DNA of 41,096 bases from Perkinsus olseni (Eukaryota; Perkinsozoa; Perkinsida; Perkinsidae): positions 1-41,096 of the forward strand of contig JABANP010000474.1 in the NCBI GenBank assembly GCA_013115135.1, in the 5' to 3' direction. Made by a program: the position numbers and the translations under genes. Shown here piece by piece: positions 40,024 through 41,096 of the stretch. How positions within the stretch are numbered: the first letter of the stretch is position 1; each line of letters opens with the position of its first letter. Below the pieces are notes generated by a model, which searched no databases, was not told where the DNA came from, and saw only the letters and a list, made by a program, of their open reading frames with translations.

Positions 40024-41096
40024 TCAGCCCAGTACGATAGTGTCGTCATCGATAAACTCATATCTGAGAACAACAACACTACCTACTATCACCTCCCAAG
40101 GTAGGCCCTTACGTAGGGATCTCCATGTTCAACGGCGCCGGTCCGAGCCTGATCCTGCCTGAGTGATCGTAGTGGCTGCCGTGGCAGGGGCAGAAGTATC
40201 CACCGTAAAGGCCTTGGTCGGGGTAGGGCACACAACCGAGATGAGTGCATACTCCCAACATGACCAACCATTCGGGCTTCTTAACGCGGTCCTTGTCGCG
40301 CTCGGGGTCCCTCAGGCTGTTCACGATGGCGTCATCAGCGGTCGCGGCATCGATCATAGCTTGTGTACCTGTAGACGATGTTGACCTACTTTGTATCTTA
40401 CACGGTTTAAGATAAGATACCACTCTTACGTCTTCTCACAAAGACCGGTTTTCCTCTCCATTTGACGACGAAATTCTGGCCTGGTTGTATGCCCCTCAAA
40501 TCCACTTCGATAACCCCAGCAGCGATCGCGTCACGAGCCGGCCACAAACCATGGACGACCTTCACGACCGTACCTGCCACAAGTGATGAAGATACCAATA
40601 GGGAAGGATATCAATTACTACCTCTCAAAAATGCCAAACCAATAAGACCGAACATGCCCGTAGCGAAGTAGTGGAATGGCCGACGATCAGCGTGCCAGGT
40701 CGGCAGGCGAGTATGACGGAAATCGAGATGGCCTTCCGGGGACGCAGGTGTCCGGGCAGGGGATATTCTCGGCGTATCCTACGGGGCGGAAGTTATCCGG
40801 GTTGAACCTAAAGATACGAGTATCTTTCATGCGGGTTCATCACAGATAAGGTCGACCTTGCAATAGACAAGATAGCAGGTTCTCCCTCTCTCTTCCACAC
40901 ATCAGTACGAGTGACATTGGCACCTGCAGAGATTCTGACACCTCTAGCTGTTAAACGGGGGCTTACCAGCGGCCAACTCTCCTTTAGCAACATCAGGCTT
41001 CCTCGGGAAGACAGGCTCACGAAGATGCTCATAATGGCAGTAGACGTACCTGAGCAGAGTACAAGATACCAACCATCATAGTCGAGGTCAGCGTAC
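40024..41096 (-). CDS. Rieske iron-sulfur subunit of cytochrome bc1 complex, 5' end at window edge
   Basis: Complex III subunit of the mitochondrial inner membrane. Minus strand. A 5' exon reads [18 protein letters not shown] and [15 protein letters not shown]. After an intron comes [20 protein letters not shown] and the membrane anchor [17 protein letters not shown]. Then [13 protein letters not shown] | [14 protein letters not shown], and the cluster motifs CTHLGC and CPCHGSH, which bind the 2Fe-2S centre. The last exon (40063-40024) gives [12 protein letters not shown], matching the family C-terminus. Introns: 40112-40064, 40429-40370 and about 40622-40575. A larger one ends at about 40783 and contains the AAGATAC palindrome and a B-box-like AGGTTCAACCC. 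The start codon lies at or beyond the window end. Confidence 0.88.
40393..40420 (-). repeat. 28-nt hairpin element, copy D (Rieske intron)
   Basis: On the gene strand GTATCTTA pairs with TAAGATAC (8 bp perfect) around a 12-nt loop ending CGTG. Flank AAAGTAGGTCA. It fills almost half of the 60-nt intron. Confidence 0.8.
40798..40826 (-). repeat. B-box-like sequence next to a perfect AAAGATAC-GA-GTATCTTT palindrome (Rieske intron)
   Basis: Within one predicted Rieske intron, GGTTCAACCC lies directly beside an 18-nt perfect inverted repeat (40810-40827). This puts the two intronic motif types, tRNA-like and GTATCTT, side by side. Confidence 0.55.

Noticed and set aside
40680..40830. Possible +1 frameshifts in the Rieske gene at UAG and UGA codons (reminiscent of Perkinsus mitochondrial frameshifting)
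   Set aside because: A longer intron ending at the CCCCGTAG acceptor (about 40783) puts [13 protein letters not shown] and DRRPFHYF in one frame, so no frameshift is needed.
1..41096. Spliced-leader RNA gene, rRNA genes or CRISPR array
   Set aside because: No dinoflagellate/Perkinsus-type spliced-leader sequence, no rRNA-like blocks and no regularly spaced direct repeats were seen.

Overview
The window is nuclear DNA of a unicellular eukaryote. Almost every recognisable gene is split by very short GT-AG introns, mostly 40-110 nt, with a few GC-AG introns. The gene content is eukaryotic: ORC1, a TDP2-type DNA repair phosphodiesterase, an NCBP3-type cap-binding domain, mitochondrial Rieske protein, cathepsin B, a CAMK-type kinase and the flagellar protein CFAP45. 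CFAP45 implies a flagellated stage. The gene set and style suggest an alveolate, most likely a Perkinsus-like protist; the genus is an inference from style, not from a marker gene. All exon chains were assembled by hand from reading frame, splice sites and family knowledge.

Layout. 0.8-2.4 kb: an unassigned 506-aa helical protein (+). 2.4-6.1 kb: gene-poor DNA with a possible transposon relic and an (AATTC)n microsatellite. 6.1-9.2 kb: CFAP45 (13 exons, +) and a small single-pass membrane protein (+), facing a minus-strand membrane protein. 10.4-12.0 kb: cathepsin B-like protease (+). 13.0-17.6 kb: two minus-strand copies of a multi-pass membrane protein with a TIR-like domain; one is frameshifted. 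17.6-20.1 kb: no supported gene. 20.1-27.1 kb: a minus-strand cluster with a many-exon helical protein, a small CxxC protein, a membrane protein and ORC1. 27.1-28.5 kb: divergent intergenic region with a 27-bp inverted repeat and a 35-nt palindrome. 28.5-38.6 kb: a plus-strand cluster with an NCBP3-YbaK fusion, a membrane-anchored S1/P1-nuclease homologue lacking several zinc ligands, an RA-PH protein, a kinase, a small basic protein and TDP2. 38.7-41.1 kb: minus-strand PPR protein and Rieske protein, the latter running to the window edge.

The most unusual signal lies in the introns. (1) Many introns carry a tRNA T-arm (Pol III B-box) sequence in either orientation, sometimes with an A-box at tRNA spacing or a downstream T-run. 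(2) A previously unknown-looking 28-nt hairpin recurs four times with constant length: three copies in introns of unrelated genes and one over the stop codon of the RA-PH gene. (3) The heptamer GTATCTT/AAGATAC is strongly concentrated in introns, and a 16-nt relative, GAGTATCTTAGGTYGA, occurs three times. Together these look like small structured or tRNA-derived elements that have spread through, or helped make, the introns of this genome.
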